Source of the DNA: Paraburkholderia bannensis | GTDB taxonomy: Bacteria; Pseudomonadota; Gammaproteobacteria; Burkholderiales; Burkholderiaceae | Assembly: GCF_014200455.1 (NCBI RefSeq) | Contig: NZ_JACHBW010000001.1 | Coordinates: forward strand, 1-64,000 | Direction of reading: 5' to 3' | DNA: 64,000 nt | Shown: piece by piece, positions 17,219-26,670 of the stretch | Numbering within the stretch: position 1 is the first letter of the stretch | Layout of the letters: every line of letters begins with the position of its first letter | Translations under genes and position numbers: made by a program | The notes under the pieces: generated by a model | What the model was told of the DNA's origin: nothing | Seen by the model: the letters and a program-made list of their open reading frames with translations, nothing else | Databases searched by the model: none

Positions 17219-18697
17219 ATGGACCGCCAGGACTTCACGCATACGATCCGCACGCAGATGTTCGTCGATGGCCGCTTTTGCGCGAGCGCCGACAACCGCA
17301 GCTTCGCCGTGTTCAATCCGGCCACGGGCGCTGAGATCGCGCAAGCGCCCGATGCCAGCAACGCCGATGTCGATGCCGCCGTACAGGCCGCACGCCGCGC
17401 CTTCGTGGCCGATTCGTGGCGACGGATGCCGCCCGCAGCGCGCCAACACCTGTTGCTCAAGCTCGCCGATCTCGTCGAGCGCAACGGCGACGAACTGGCC
17501 GCGCTAGAAACGCTCAATCAGGGCAAGCTGCTTGGTTTTTCGAAAATGCTCGAAGTGGGCGGCAGCGTGCAGTGGCTGCGTTATATGGCAGGCTGGGCGA
17601 CCAAGATCGAAGGCAGCACGGTCGATCTTTCGCTCGCCTTTGCGCCGGGCGTGCGCTACAACGCGTCGACGCGCCGTGTGCCCGCGGGCGTGGTGGCCGC
17701 CGTCGTGCCGTGGAATTTCCCGCTGCTGATGGCGGTGTGGAAGATCGCGCCCGCGCTCGCCTGCGGCTGCACCGTCGTGCTCAAGCCCGCCGAAGAAACG
17801 CCGCTCACCGCGATCCGCCTGGCCGAACTCGCGCACGAAGCCGGCTTTCCGCCGGGCGTGTTCAACGTCGTCACGGGCCAGGGCGAAACCGCTGGCGCGG
17901 CACTGGTGCGCCATCCGGGCGTGGATAAGGTGACCTTCACGGGATCGACGGAAGTGGGCCGCATCATCGGCCGCCAGTGCGCCGACGATCTCAAGCGCGT
18001 TTCGCTGGAACTCGGTGGCAAGAGCCCGGTGATCGTACTCGACGACTGCGATCCGCAACGCGCGATCGAGGGCGCGGCGGGCGCGATCTTCTTCAATCAC
18101 GGTCAGGTCTGCACGGCGGGCTCGCGCCTCTATGTGCCGCGTGCGCGCTTCGACGAAATCGTCGACGGCATTGCGCAGGTCGCGCGCAACACGGTGCTCG
18201 GCTCCGGCTTCGACGCGGCCACGCAGATGGGCCCGCTGGTTTCCGCGCGCCATCGCGACAAGGTTGCGGGCATGATCGCGCAAGGCCGCACCGAAGGCGG
18301 CGATATCCTCGCGGGCGGCGGAAACGGCAATCGCGACGGCTTCTTTGTCGAGCCGACCGTGATCGCCAACGCGGCCAACAAGCCGCTCACCGTGGTGCGC
18401 GAAGAAGTGTTCGGGCCAGTGCTGGTGGCCATGCCTTTTGACGATGTCGAAGAAGCCATTGCTGCGGCCAATGCGTCGGAATACGGTCTGGGCGCGAGCG
18501 TGTGGACCAACCAGCTCGATCGCGCGCTGCGCGTGGTGGACGCCATCGAGGCCGGCACGGTCTGGGTCAACACCCACAACATGGTCGATCCGGCGCTGCC
18601 CTTTGGCGGCTTCAAGGCTTCGGGCATCGGCCGCGAGCATGGCCGTGCCATCATCGACTCGTACACCGAGACGAAATCGATCTGCATCGCTTACTGA
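17219..18697 (+). CDS. Aldehyde dehydrogenase (phenylacetaldehyde/betaine aldehyde type)
   Basis: A 492-residue NAD(P)-dependent aldehyde dehydrogenase. The nucleotide-binding motif VVPWNFPLLMAVWK is near residue 161, the glutamate motif LELGGKSP near residue 263, and the nucleophile cysteine in NHGQVCTAGSRL near residue 298. An AGGAGACGC ribosome-binding site precedes the ATG. It is the third gene of the amine oxidase operon and most likely oxidises the aldehyde made by the amine oxidase to a carboxylic acid, e.g. phenylacetate. The exact aldehyde is inferred. Confidence 0.92.
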   Translation: MDRQDFTHTIRTQMFVDGRFCASADNRSFAVFNPATGAEIAQAPDASNADVDAAVQAARRAFVADSWRRMPPAARQHLLLKLADLVERNGDELAALETLNQGKLLGFSKMLEVGGSVQWLRYMAGWATKIEGSTVDLSLAFAPGVRYNASTRRVPAGVVAAVVPWNFPLLMAVWKIAPALACGCTVVLKPAEETPLTAIRLAELAHEAGFPPGVFNVVTGQGETAGAALVRHPGVDKVTFTGSTEVGRIIGRQCADDLKRVSLELGGKSPVIVLDDCDPQRAIEGAAGAIFFNHGQVCTAGSRLYVPRARFDEIVDGIAQVARNTVLGSGFDAATQMGPLVSARHRDKVAGMIAQGRTEGGDILAGGGNGNRDGFFVEPTVIANAANKPLTVVREEVFGPVLVAMPFDDVEEAIAAANASEYGLGASVWTNQLDRALRVVDAIEAGTVWVNTHNMVDPALPFGGFKASGIGREHGRAIIDSYTETKSICIAY

Positions 18698-18756
18698 GGC
18701 GCGATTCAGAGGCGCGATTCAGAGGCATTGTTAATCGAAATGGAATGGTGAAGCTC

Positions 18757-18779
18757 GCCCCCGCGCGATGATCGGGGGC
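18757..18779 (+). terminator. Probable terminator of the amine oxidase operon
   Basis: Hairpin with arms GCCCCCG and CGGGGGC around a 9-base loop, 60 bp after the aldehyde dehydrogenase stop and followed by a modest T-containing stretch. Just ahead, GAGGCGCGATTCA is duplicated (about 18698-18725). Confidence 0.55.
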
Positions 18780-18844
18780 GCGATTTCCTTCATGATCGAG
18801 CCCGTTCACGCTTCACGCTTTCCCTATCCCAACGGAGCCCGATC

Positions 18845-19615
18845 ATGACCGACTCGACAAACAGCACGAATCCAATCACTGCCAGCGCGCGCGGCGTCGC
18901 CATCGTCACCGGCGCGTCGCGCGGCATCGGCGCGGCGGTTGCGCTGCGCCTCGCGCGCGACGGCCACCGTGTCGCCGTCAATTACGCCTCCAGCGCACAG
19001 GAGGCCGAAGCATTGGTCGCACAGATCGCCGCTGAGGGCGGTCGCGCCATCGCCGTGAAAGCCAATATCGCGAAGTCCGCTGAGGTGCGCCATCTGTTCG
19101 ACGCCACGCTCGAACAACTCGGCCAGCCGGCGGTGCTGGTCAACAACGCGGGCGTGATGAAGCTGTCGACCATCGCCGATTCGACCGACGCGCTCTACGA
19201 CGAAATGTTCGACATCAACGTGCGCGGCACGCTCAACACGATGCGCGAAGCCGCCACGAAACTCGCGCACGGCGGACGCGTGATCAACTTTTCGACCACG
19301 GCGCTTGCACTCAATCTGCCGGGTTACGGGATCTACACCGCCACCAAGGGCGCGGTCGAAGCGCTCACGCGCGTGTTCGCGAAGGAATTGCGCGGGCGTG
19401 CCATCACGGTGAATGCGGTTGCGCCCGGCCCGGTCGCCACGGCCCTGTTCCTCGAAGGCAAAACCGAGGAACAGATCCGCCACTTCGCCAGCCTGCCTCC
19501 GCTGGAGCGCCTTGGCCAGCCCGAAGACATCGCTTCCGTGGTGTCGTTTCTCGCGGGGCCGGACAGCGGCTGGGTGGACGCTCAGACACTGCGCGCCAAT
19601 GGCGGACTGGCCTGA
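18845..19615 (+). CDS. SDR-family oxidoreductase
   Basis: A 256-residue classical short-chain dehydrogenase/reductase. The cofactor motif VTGASRGIGAAVA is near residue 21, NNAG is present, and the active-site YxxxK appears as YGIYTATKGAVEAL. The C-terminal half matches 3-oxoacyl-ACP reductase-like SDRs (PLERLGQPEDIASVVSFL). Start at ATG 18845 after GGAGCCC. It is separated from the amine operon by a probable terminator, so co-regulation is uncertain. The substrate is not predictable. Confidence 0.87.
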   Translation: MTDSTNSTNPITASARGVAIVTGASRGIGAAVALRLARDGHRVAVNYASSAQEAEALVAQIAAEGGRAIAVKANIAKSAEVRHLFDATLEQLGQPAVLVNNAGVMKLSTIADSTDALYDEMFDINVRGTLNTMREAATKLAHGGRVINFSTTALALNLPGYGIYTATKGAVEALTRVFAKELRGRAITVNAVAPGPVATALFLEGKTEEQIRHFASLPPLERLGQPEDIASVVSFLAGPDSGWVDAQTLRANGGLA

Positions 19616-19762
19616 GCCCGCGCTCACAGCTGCTCGCCACTAGCCGCGCGCCACGCGACGCAAAACAGAATGCTAAACTCGGGAGTCGAATTCGGGCCGT
19701 TACATGGCGACAGTATCGCAATGACGGTCCGGCCTTCATTGCGCCTACAACGTCTCCCGACC

Positions 19763-20143
19763 ATGTATCTGTCCATCCTCGCCGTCGGCATCGGCGGCGC
19801 GCTCGGCTCGCTGCTGCGCTGGGTGCTCGGCCTGCGGCTGAACGCCCTGTTCCCTTCGCTGCCGCTCGGCACGCTCGCGTCCAATATCATCGCGGGCTAT
19901 GTCATCGGCGTGGCGCTCGCGGCGTTCGCGCGTCTACCCGATGTCTCGCCGCAATGGCGCCTGTTCGTCATCACCGGATGCATGGGCGGCCTGTCGACGT
20001 TTTCGACATTTTCCGCTGAAGTGGTGGCGCATTTGCAGAATGGCCGCGCGGCTTGGGCTGTGGGAGAGATCGCCATTCATGTGTGCGCTTCGGTGCTGAT
20101 GACGATACTGGGCATCGCGACCGTCGCCGCGGTCATGCGCTGA
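19763..20143 (+). CDS. crcB: Fluoride ion channel CrcB/Fluc
   Basis: A 126-residue inner-membrane protein with four membrane segments, the usual size for this family. [10 protein letters not shown] at the start and [15 protein letters not shown] in the third segment are the signature motifs; the latter contains the pore-lining residues. Two antiparallel subunits form a channel that expels fluoride. The ATG at 19763 is chosen because the longer frame from 19670 adds unrelated polar sequence. I looked for a fluoride riboswitch upstream and could not support one. Confidence 0.92.
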   Translation: MYLSILAVGIGGALGSLLRWVLGLRLNALFPSLPLGTLASNIIAGYVIGVALAAFARLPDVSPQWRLFVITGCMGGLSTFSTFSAEVVAHLQNGRAAWAVGEIAIHVCASVLMTILGIATVAAVMR

Positions 20144-20162
20144 TTCGCAGGCGTTCGAAAGA

Positions 20163-20201
20163 AAAAAAAGCTGCGGCGCATCGCGCGCTCGCAGCTTTTT
20201 T
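20163..20201. terminator. Bidirectional terminator between crcB and cfa
   Basis: Arms AAAAAAGCTGCG and CGCAGCTTTTTT give a strong stem with A/T tracts on both sides. It serves both convergent genes. Confidence 0.85.
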
Positions 20202-20252
20202 ACGGCTCGGCAAATCGGCTCAATCAATCGGCTCGATCAATCGGCCACCCAT

Positions 20253-21413
20253 TCAGGGCCGACGATAGCCGCCTGGCAGACCGTTTTTCGACAGTACGAA
20301 TTGCCAAAGTTGAATATCGCGTGCGCGGAATGCACCCGCGCACGAGAGCAGATAGTAGCGCCACATGCGATAAAAACGCTGCCCCATTTCCGCTTCGAAA
20401 CGCGGCCATGCGGCTTCGAAATTCGCGTGCCACGCCATCAAGGTGCGGTCGTAGTCGGCGCCAAAATTGTGCAGATCTTCGGTCACGAAAAGACCGCCCG
20501 ATGCATCCGCAACCTGGCCGATGGTCGGTAATTCGCCGTTCGGGAAAATGTATTTGTCGATCCACGGATCGGGCGGGGTTTCGCGGCGATTCTTGCCAAT
20601 CGTATGCAGCAGGAAAAGGCCATCGTCGTCGAGGCAGCGATGCGCCACTTCCATATAAGTGCGGTAATTCTTCGGGCCAACGTGTTCGAACATGCCCACG
20701 CTCGCGACGCGGTCGAACTTTTCGTCGAGCAGCCGGTAATCCTGCAGGCGAAACTCCACCGGCAGTCCTTGACAACGCGCCGCGCCAAACGCGGCCTGCT
20801 CCTTCGAAATCGTCACGCCGACGCACGAAACACCATAATGCGCGGCTGCAAATTTCATCAGGCTGCCCCAGCCGCAGCCAATATCAAGCAGACGCATGCC
20901 AGGCTTTAGACCCAGCTTTCTGCAGATCATATCGAGCTTGGCCTCCTGCGCCTCGTCCAGCGTTTTCGCCCCGCCGCTCCAATAGCCGCAGGTGTAGGCC
21001 ATGTGTTTGTCGAGCATCGCCTCATAAAAAGCGTTGCCGATATCGTAGTGCTGCTGGCCGACCTTCCACGCGCGGCGCACGGTCTGGCGATTCATCAGGC
21101 GCGCCTTGAGCGCGTGGAATACCAGACGCGACGGATCGATCTGGTCGTCGATATGGGCGCGCAGAACATGCGCAAAGAATTCGTCGAGTTGCTCGCAGTC
21201 CCACTGGCCGTCCATATAGGCTTCGCCCAGACCAAGATTGCCGAGCGCCAGCACGCGCTCGGGCACCTGTGGATCGTGAATCTGCATGTCCCACGGTCGC
21301 GGGCCATTAAAAATTACATCCGCACGTGCCAATAGTTGGGACGCGAACCGCCAGGCCCCTGAGCCAGTGGCCTCGCGGGCGGAATGGGCTGCATCGAGAT
21401 CCGTCGTTGCCAT
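20253..21413 (-). CDS. cfa: Cyclopropane-fatty-acyl-phospholipid synthase
   Basis: A 386-residue SAM-dependent enzyme that converts unsaturated acyl chains of membrane phospholipids to cyclopropane forms, usually in stationary phase or acid. The SAM-binding motif RLLDIGCGWGSLMKFAA is near residue 178, and VGMFEHVGPKNY and the GxGG-type end region fit the family. The length matches E. coli Cfa (382). Monocistronic, convergent with crcB and divergent from the HIT gene. Confidence 0.93.
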   Translation of the reverse strand: MATTDLDAAHSAREATGSGAWRFASQLLARADVIFNGPRPWDMQIHDPQVPERVLALGNLGLGEAYMDGQWDCEQLDEFFAHVLRAHIDDQIDPSRLVFHALKARLMNRQTVRRAWKVGQQHYDIGNAFYEAMLDKHMAYTCGYWSGGAKTLDEAQEAKLDMICRKLGLKPGMRLLDIGCGWGSLMKFAAAHYGVSCVGVTISKEQAAFGAARCQGLPVEFRLQDYRLLDEKFDRVASVGMFEHVGPKNYRTYMEVAHRCLDDDGLFLLHTIGKNRRETPPDPWIDKYIFPNGELPTIGQVADASGGLFVTEDLHNFGADYDRTLMAWHANFEAAWPRFEAEMGQRFYRMWRYYLLSCAGAFRARDIQLWQFVLSKNGLPGGYRRP

Positions 21414-21675
21414 ACGTGTTGCTCCGTATCAGACATTCGTCGTCGCGCGCGCTGCGTGAAGCTCTATGATGCACCCGCTTCAAAAAACGTGCAGGAACAC
21501 AGGCAAGCCCCCACCGCTCTCGGTGATAATCAGGCGCTGCGGTTGCAGGGCTTGCCAGGCTTCGCTCTCGAACCGCGCCCTTTTTTATAGGCGTTGCAGC
21601 CGGCGAACGCGGTGCATATGCACTGCCGGCAGCGCACAGGCTCGCTCATCACGACTTTCACGACCCGAGGATTTC

Positions 21676-22092
21676 ATGGCCTACGACGACAACAACATCT
21701 TCGCCAAGCTGCTGCGCGGCGAAATTCCCTCCATCAAACTCTGCGAAAACGACGCCGCCGTCGCGATCATGGACGTGATGCCCCAATCCGAGGGCCACGT
21801 GCTGGTGCTGCCCAAAGAAGGCGCCGAGGAAATCTACGAGCTGTCGCCCGAGTCGGTGGCCGCCGCAATGGCGATGGTGCAGAAAATGGCCGTGGCGCTG
21901 CGCAGCGCGCTCAAGCCAGACGGTCTGACGATCGCGCAATTCAATGGCGCGGCCGCGGGACAGACGGTGCCGCACGTGCATTTCCACCTGATCCCGCGCC
22001 GCAAGGGCGAAGAGTTGCGCATGCACGCGCGCGATATGGCGGATAAGGCGGAGCTGGAAGCCGTTGCGCAACGCATTCGCGCCGCGCTGTAA
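21676..22092 (+). CDS. HIT-family hydrolase (histidine triad)
   Basis: A 138-residue nucleotide-binding HIT protein. The catalytic triad motif is HVHFHLIPRR near residue 99. The N-terminal MAYDDNNIFAKLLRGEIPSIKLCENDAAVAIMD pattern is the standard bacterial HIT start, supporting the ATG at 21676 over a longer frame from 21466. Family members hydrolyse adenosine phosphoramidates or dinucleotides; the physiological substrate is usually unknown. A perfect palindrome GTGCATATGCAC lies about 55 bp upstream. Confidence 0.9.
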   Translation: MAYDDNNIFAKLLRGEIPSIKLCENDAAVAIMDVMPQSEGHVLVLPKEGAEEIYELSPESVAAAMAMVQKMAVALRSALKPDGLTIAQFNGAAAGQTVPHVHFHLIPRRKGEELRMHARDMADKAELEAVAQRIRAAL

Positions 22093-22117
22093 ATCGGCTT
22101 ATCGTACGATGCGAAAT

Positions 22118-22150
22118 AAAAAGCGCGCGGATTACTCTCGCGCGCTTTTT
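22118..22150. terminator. Bidirectional terminator between HIT gene and porin
   Basis: Arms AAAAAGCGCGCG and CGCGCGCTTTTT around a 9-base loop, between two convergent genes. Confidence 0.85.
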
Positions 22151-22178
22151 AGCAACAGGCAGGTTCTATCATCTACCA

Positions 22179-23360
22179 TCAGAATTTATGACGGATACCG
22201 ACCACCGCCAGCGCCTGCGTATCCGTGCCTGAATTCACGCCGAAATCGCCGATCGATGCCTGCGCATTGATCGCCGCGCCTTTCGCATTGAGCGTATGGC
22301 CACTGGCCTTTTGCCAGCCCGCCAGCGCATAGAGTTCCGTGCGTTTCGACAATGCGTAATCGCCGCCGATATTCACCTGGTTGTAATGCGCCGACGCCGG
22401 GCCCGTCAGCGACGTGTAGTTGTAGCCCACGCCCGCGCGCAACGCCGGGTTGAACTGGTAATTCACAAACGCCGATCCATTATTGAATTTCGCGGTTTGA
22501 TGGAAGGTGGAAAAGCCGTCGCTGCCGTATTGCGTATTCGAATACGCGAGACCGAGCGTTACCGCGCCGAGTGCATAACTGCCGCCCGCACGCACGATCT
22601 GAATCGAGTTCGCGCTCGCGAAGCCCTGATTGATGACGGTATTGAAAAGACTGTCCGAGCTGCTGGTCCACGAGCGCACGCCGTTCGTGACCGTGTTGCC
22701 GCCGTTGGCGTAGAAGTAACCCGCCGCAAGCGCGAGTGGCCCGTTCGTATAGCCCGCGCCAAAGCTGTAGGTCTGGCCGCTGCCGGTGGCGCCCGCCACG
22801 CCGCCCAGACCGTAGAGGGCCTCGAATTGCAGGCCTGAAATCAACGGGCTCGTGTATTTGAGCGAATTGCTCACACGCAGGCTGTTATCGTAATTGTCCA
22901 GATCGCCGGGCGTGCCGAATACGCCGCCAAACGGGCCGTCCTGCGTGAGTGGCTGCACCAGATCAACGAGCGGATCGTACTGACGCCCGAGCGTGAGCGT
23001 GCCCCACGTCTTGCTCGCGAGACCCACGATCGCCTTGCGTCCGAATTCGCGCTGCCCCTGCCCCGCCACGCCCGTGCCAACATTGAAGCCATTTTCAAGC
23101 TGGAAAATCGCGACGAGCCCCCCGCCGAGATCCTCGCTGCCACGCAGTCCCCAGCGGCTGCCCGAAAGATTGCCGCTGCTGAATTTGAACAGCGTGCTCT
23201 GATTCTGGCCACTCGCATTCTGCGCATTGTGAACCACGGCAAGGCCCGCATCGACGATCCCGTAGAGCGTCACGCTACTCTGGGCGTGAACGCCAGCGGC
23301 TGCCGAAGCGAGCGCAACGGCGATGGCGAGAGAACTGGCGCGGGGCGAAAGGCGTTTCAT
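22179..23360 (-). CDS. Gram-negative porin (second copy, Burkholderia type)
   Basis: A 393-residue outer-membrane porin. The ATG at 23360 opens a normal signal peptide ending in VHAQ, followed by SSVTLYGIVDAGLAVVHN; the longer frame to 23429 is not plausible. GRQYDPLVDLVQPL marks the eyelet loop and the chain ends IRHKF. Clearly homologous to, but distinct from, the porin at 9853-11073. It is divergent from a MalT-like regulator, which may control it, though no operator was identified. Confidence 0.92.
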   Translation of the reverse strand: MKRLSPRASSLAIAVALASAAAGVHAQSSVTLYGIVDAGLAVVHNAQNASGQNQSTLFKFSSGNLSGSRWGLRGSEDLGGGLVAIFQLENGFNVGTGVAGQGQREFGRKAIVGLASKTWGTLTLGRQYDPLVDLVQPLTQDGPFGGVFGTPGDLDNYDNSLRVSNSLKYTSPLISGLQFEALYGLGGVAGATGSGQTYSFGAGYTNGPLALAAGYFYANGGNTVTNGVRSWTSSSDSLFNTVINQGFASANSIQIVRAGGSYALGAVTLGLAYSNTQYGSDGFSTFHQTAKFNNGSAFVNYQFNPALRAGVGYNYTSLTGPASAHYNQVNIGGDYALSKRTELYALAGWQKASGHTLNAKGAAINAQASIGDFGVNSGTDTQALAVVGIRHKF

Positions 23361-23704
23361 AGGCGAACTCCGTAGCGTAGGCGAGATATTGTTGAATTCA
23401 GGCTGGAAACGATAAGGAACGCACGCCATGCGGTGAACGAATCAATTCTTCATAGCTTTGCAATAGTGCGGAGCTTTATTCAGGTGGCGTTTGTTTGCTT
23501 GAACTGTTGCAGCCGCACGAATCGCTAAAAAGGACTACGCGAATGCCAACGGCATATGAAACAATTCAATGAAAGTGATCGCACGAAAAACACTGCCCAA
23601 GCAGATGCCGCTTTTTTTGAACGATCGCAGGAGACACCGCACGGGCCGATTGGTTGTTTGCGCAACGTTCTCGCAACCCACGCCGTACACAGGGAAGCAC
23701 GCCA
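23361..23704. other. Divergent intergenic region, porin / LuxR regulator
   Basis: 344 bp expected to contain promoters for both flanking genes. AT-richer around 23430-23590, but I could not identify a specific operator, small RNA or ORF. Confidence 0.45.
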
Positions 23705-26404
23705 GTGAATATCGCCGACGCCCCGGCCACGAGCACCCGGGAGCACCCCAGACAGCACGCCACGAACGGCATCGTCGCCTCCAGGCTGATGCCGCCCGCC
23801 GGCAGTTCCACGCAGTTGGTGCGCAGCGCGCTGCTCGATACCCTCGCGCGGGCCCATGCCTCGCAGGCGGTTCGGATCGTGCTGATTCGTGCGGCGGCCG
23901 GTTACGGCAAAACCACCCTGATGCAGCAATACGCCGCGCACTGCGGCGCCCATGGCATCGACGCGAGCTGGCTACGGCTGCATAGCGCGAACAACGATCT
24001 GGAGCGCTTGCTGCTGGATCTGGATGCGGTCCTGCCCGGCCAACGCAGCGCCTCGAGCGCCGACGCGATCATCGACCACATCGCGGCCCATGACCGTCCC
24101 CTTGCGATCCTGTTCGACGACTTCGACACGATCCACAGCGCGAGCGTGCTGGCCTTCGTGCAGACGCTGATCGATGCGCTGCCGCCCGGCGCGATGCTGA
24201 TCGTCGCCACGCGCGCGACGCCGGGGCTTGGCGTCGGCCGTCTGCGTGCACGCGGCGCGCTGCTCGATATCCAGAGCGCGGCACTGCGCTTCACGCTTGC
24301 AGAGGCCGGCGAATACGTCCGCGAGAAATGCGGGCTGGCGCTCGACGACACGAAGCTGGCCGCACTGCATCACGGCACGGAAGGCTGGGCGACGGCGCTC
24401 TATCTCGCGACGCTGTCGTTGCGCACGCATCCAGACCCGGGCGCATTCGTCGATGCATTCTCCGGCGCGCATGCGGAACTCGCCGATTATTTTGCCGAAG
24501 AAGTCTTCGCGCGACAGAACGAAGCGTGCCGCGCTTTTCTGCTCGACACCTGCGTGCTGCCGCATTTCCCGGCCGCGCTTTGTGACGCGCTCACCGGCCG
24601 CGGCGATGCGCGGGAGCGGCTCGACGAACTCGAACGGTCCTGCCTCTTTCTAGAGCCGCTCGACGACGAGCGCACGGTATATCGCTATCACCGGCTCTTT
24701 GCGAGCTATTTGAGGCATTGCCTGCGCGCCGCGCAACCCCAGCGCGAAGCCAATATGCACGCGCTCGCGGCGCAGTGGTATCTGGCATTGAAGCGCCCCG
24801 TGCCCGCCATCGACCACCTGCTCGACGCCGGCGAACCCCAGCGCGCACTCGCGGAGATTTCGCGTCATGCACGCACGTTGATGGGAGCGGGACGCATCCG
24901 TTTGATGATGGGCTGGCTTGAGCGTATCGATGCGAACCTCATCGCCGCGCAACCGGAAGTGGGCCTGACCTACGCGTGGGTGCTGCTGCTCAACCGCCGC
25001 TACGGCGACGCGATGCGCGCGACCCAAACCCTCGTCGGCGATGCGAACGCGGCACTTGAGTCTCAGGTGCTGCGCGCCGTACTGCACGCGCTCACGGGCC
25101 AGATGGACGCCTGCATCGCGTCGGGTGCTTCACTGCTCGCGGAGTTGCCCGACCGCGCGACGTTCGCGGGCTACACGCTATGCAATGCGCTGGCGTTCAG
25201 CTATGTCAGCGTGCAGCGCTATGACGAGGCGCGCGGCGTACTCTCCCGCGCGCTCGGTCGCAGCCGCGAACATCCGTTCGCCGTGACGCGCACGATGGCC
25301 GAAACGATCGAAGGCATCATCGATCTGCTTCAGGGGCGACTTGGCACCGCGCTCGCGCGGCTCGATACCGCGCTTGCAGGTGCGCGCGCCGAGCAGCGCG
25401 GCGCGGGCGCGGCGGGCAGCGAAGGCATTGCCGGCGGCTACACGAGCGTGGACGCCGCGCGGGCGCTCGCGCTGTACGAACGCAATGAACTCGACGCCCT
25501 GCGACGCCTGCTGGCCAACACCTTGCCGCGCGCGCGCAGCGCCGGCACCACCGATGCGCTGATCGCCACGCATGTGTTGAGTGCGCGGTCGGCCTGGCTC
25601 GCGGGTGATGTCGATCAATGGCTGCGGCTGCTTGCCGAACTTGAGCAGAGCGGGCGCGTGATCGAGTCAGGGCGTAGCGTCAGCGCGGCCTGGCTGGAAC
25701 GCGCGCGCGTGGCGACGCTGGAGGGACGCCTTGAGGCTGCCGGGCAGGCGCTGGAAATCGCCGAACTGGACGGTGCGTGGGCGCACACGGGGTATGCGTG
25801 GCATGCCACCGAAATCGATTGCCCGGTGGTGGTGCGCGCGCGGCTCGATATCGCTCGGCGTCGCGATGGGGAGGCTGAAGCGGCGCTGCGCGTGGCGCTG
25901 GATGCGGCGCTCGGACAGCAGCGCTATTGGCGTGCGCTCAAGTTGCGGATCCTGCTGAGTCTTGCGCTGGCAGGCCGAGGCGCCGCAGATGCGGCGCTGG
26001 ACGAGCTAACCCAGGCGCTGCGGATCGCGAGTCATGAGCGCTTCGTGCGGGCGTTTCTCGACGAAGGTCCGGCGCTGCTCGCGCTGCTTGCCAGGTGGTC
26101 GGCGCGAGGCGCGCAGGCAACGCGTGCGGCGGGGGTGGCTCCGGGGTTTGTCGCGCAATTGCTGGAGGCCGCTGAGGTGGGCGCTTCGTGTGAACCGGTC
26201 GCTGCGGCTCATACGCTTAGCGCGCGCGAACTGGAGGTGCTGCGCATGCTCTCCGCAGGACACCGAAACCGTGTCATCGCCGAAAAGCTGTTCGTCTCGG
26301 AACTGACGGTGAAGGCGCATCTGCGCAAGATCAACGCGAAACTCGGCGCGCAGAACCGCACCCAGGCGGTGGCGATCGGGCGGGAGTTGGGGGTGATTGG
26401 GTGA
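23705..26404 (+). CDS. MalT-like ATP-dependent LuxR-family regulator (LAL type)
   Basis: About 899 residues if the GTG at 23705 is used, which has AGGGAAG at good spacing; TTG 23654 and ATG 23789 are alternatives. The N-terminal NTPase has a Walker A motif (AAAGYGKTTLMQQY) and a Walker B-like AILFDDFDTIH. A long helical repeat middle follows, of the TPR-like MalT sensor type. The C-terminus is a LuxR helix-turn-helix (LSARELEVLRMLSAGHRNRVIAEKLF onward). Such proteins are ligand- and ATP-dependent activators. The partner genes are unknown; the divergent porin is the only neighbour. The stop codon lies inside a GGGTGATT repeat. Confidence 0.88.
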   Translation: MNIADAPATSTREHPRQHATNGIVASRLMPPAGSSTQLVRSALLDTLARAHASQAVRIVLIRAAAGYGKTTLMQQYAAHCGAHGIDASWLRLHSANNDLERLLLDLDAVLPGQRSASSADAIIDHIAAHDRPLAILFDDFDTIHSASVLAFVQTLIDALPPGAMLIVATRATPGLGVGRLRARGALLDIQSAALRFTLAEAGEYVREKCGLALDDTKLAALHHGTEGWATALYLATLSLRTHPDPGAFVDAFSGAHAELADYFAEEVFARQNEACRAFLLDTCVLPHFPAALCDALTGRGDARERLDELERSCLFLEPLDDERTVYRYHRLFASYLRHCLRAAQPQREANMHALAAQWYLALKRPVPAIDHLLDAGEPQRALAEISRHARTLMGAGRIRLMMGWLERIDANLIAAQPEVGLTYAWVLLLNRRYGDAMRATQTLVGDANAALESQVLRAVLHALTGQMDACIASGASLLAELPDRATFAGYTLCNALAFSYVSVQRYDEARGVLSRALGRSREHPFAVTRTMAETIEGIIDLLQGRLGTALARLDTALAGARAEQRGAGAAGSEGIAGGYTSVDAARALALYERNELDALRRLLANTLPRARSAGTTDALIATHVLSARSAWLAGDVDQWLRLLAELEQSGRVIESGRSVSAAWLERARVATLEGRLEAAGQALEIAELDGAWAHTGYAWHATEIDCPVVVRARLDIARRRDGEAEAALRVALDAALGQQRYWRALKLRILLSLALAGRGAADAALDELTQALRIASHERFVRAFLDEGPALLALLARWSARGAQATRAAGVAPGFVAQLLEAAEVGASCEPVAAAHTLSARELEVLRMLSAGHRNRVIAEKLFVSELTVKAHLRKINAKLGAQNRTQAVAIGRELGVIG

Positions 26405-26424
26405 TTTTGGGTGATTGGGTGATT
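26391..26424 (+). repeat. GGGTGATT octamer repeat at the regulator's stop codon
   Basis: Four copies of GGGTGATT, with a TT insert between copies two and three. The TGA stop of the LuxR-type gene is within copy two. Gain or loss of a copy would alter only the last residues. Confidence 0.8.
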
Positions 26425-26460
26425 GCGTGCGCCAGGCGCGCGGGCGATAGCCCGAAAACC

Positions 26461-26498
26461 AGAAGCCCCGCCAATCTGCGTGATTGTGCGGGGCTTCT
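26461..26498. terminator. Terminator hairpin between LuxR regulator and tRNA-Ser
   Basis: Perfect 11-bp arms AGAAGCCCCGC and GCGGGGCTTCT with a 16-base loop. It can serve the plus-strand regulator and the minus-strand tRNA, although T-tracts are weak. Confidence 0.65.
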
Positions 26499-26509
26499 GA
26501 TGTATTCGG

Positions 26510-26600
26510 TGGCGGAGAGACGGGGATTCGAACCCCGGATAGGTTATTAACCTATACACGCTTTCCAGGCGTGCGACTTAAACCGCTCATCCATCTCTCC
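26510..26600 (-). tRNA. tRNA-Ser (anticodon GGA)
   Basis: The acceptor stem GGAGAGA (26600-26594) pairs with TCTCTCC (26520-26514). The anticodon loop CTGGAAA gives anticodon GGA, reading UCC/UCU. The long variable arm (AGGTTAATAACCT) is the class II signature of serine tRNA, and the T-arm has GGTTCGAATCC. The 3' CCA is encoded at 26512-26510. Confidence 0.97.
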
Positions 26601-26670
26601 TGCGGGACGCGAATTATAGCAGGCTTCTGGCGGAACGGGAAATGGGCGTAAACAAGTCCCCGAACACCTC

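Noticed and set aside
19680-19762. Fluoride riboswitch upstream of crcB
   Set aside because: GGCGACAGTATCGC and GCGCCTACA loosely resemble parts of the motif, but the pseudoknot and the conserved GCTGATG segment are not there. A covariance-model search would decide.
21612-21623. Palindrome GTGCATATGCAC upstream of the HIT gene as an operator
   Set aside because: A single 12-bp palindrome without a second copy or known matching regulator is not enough evidence.
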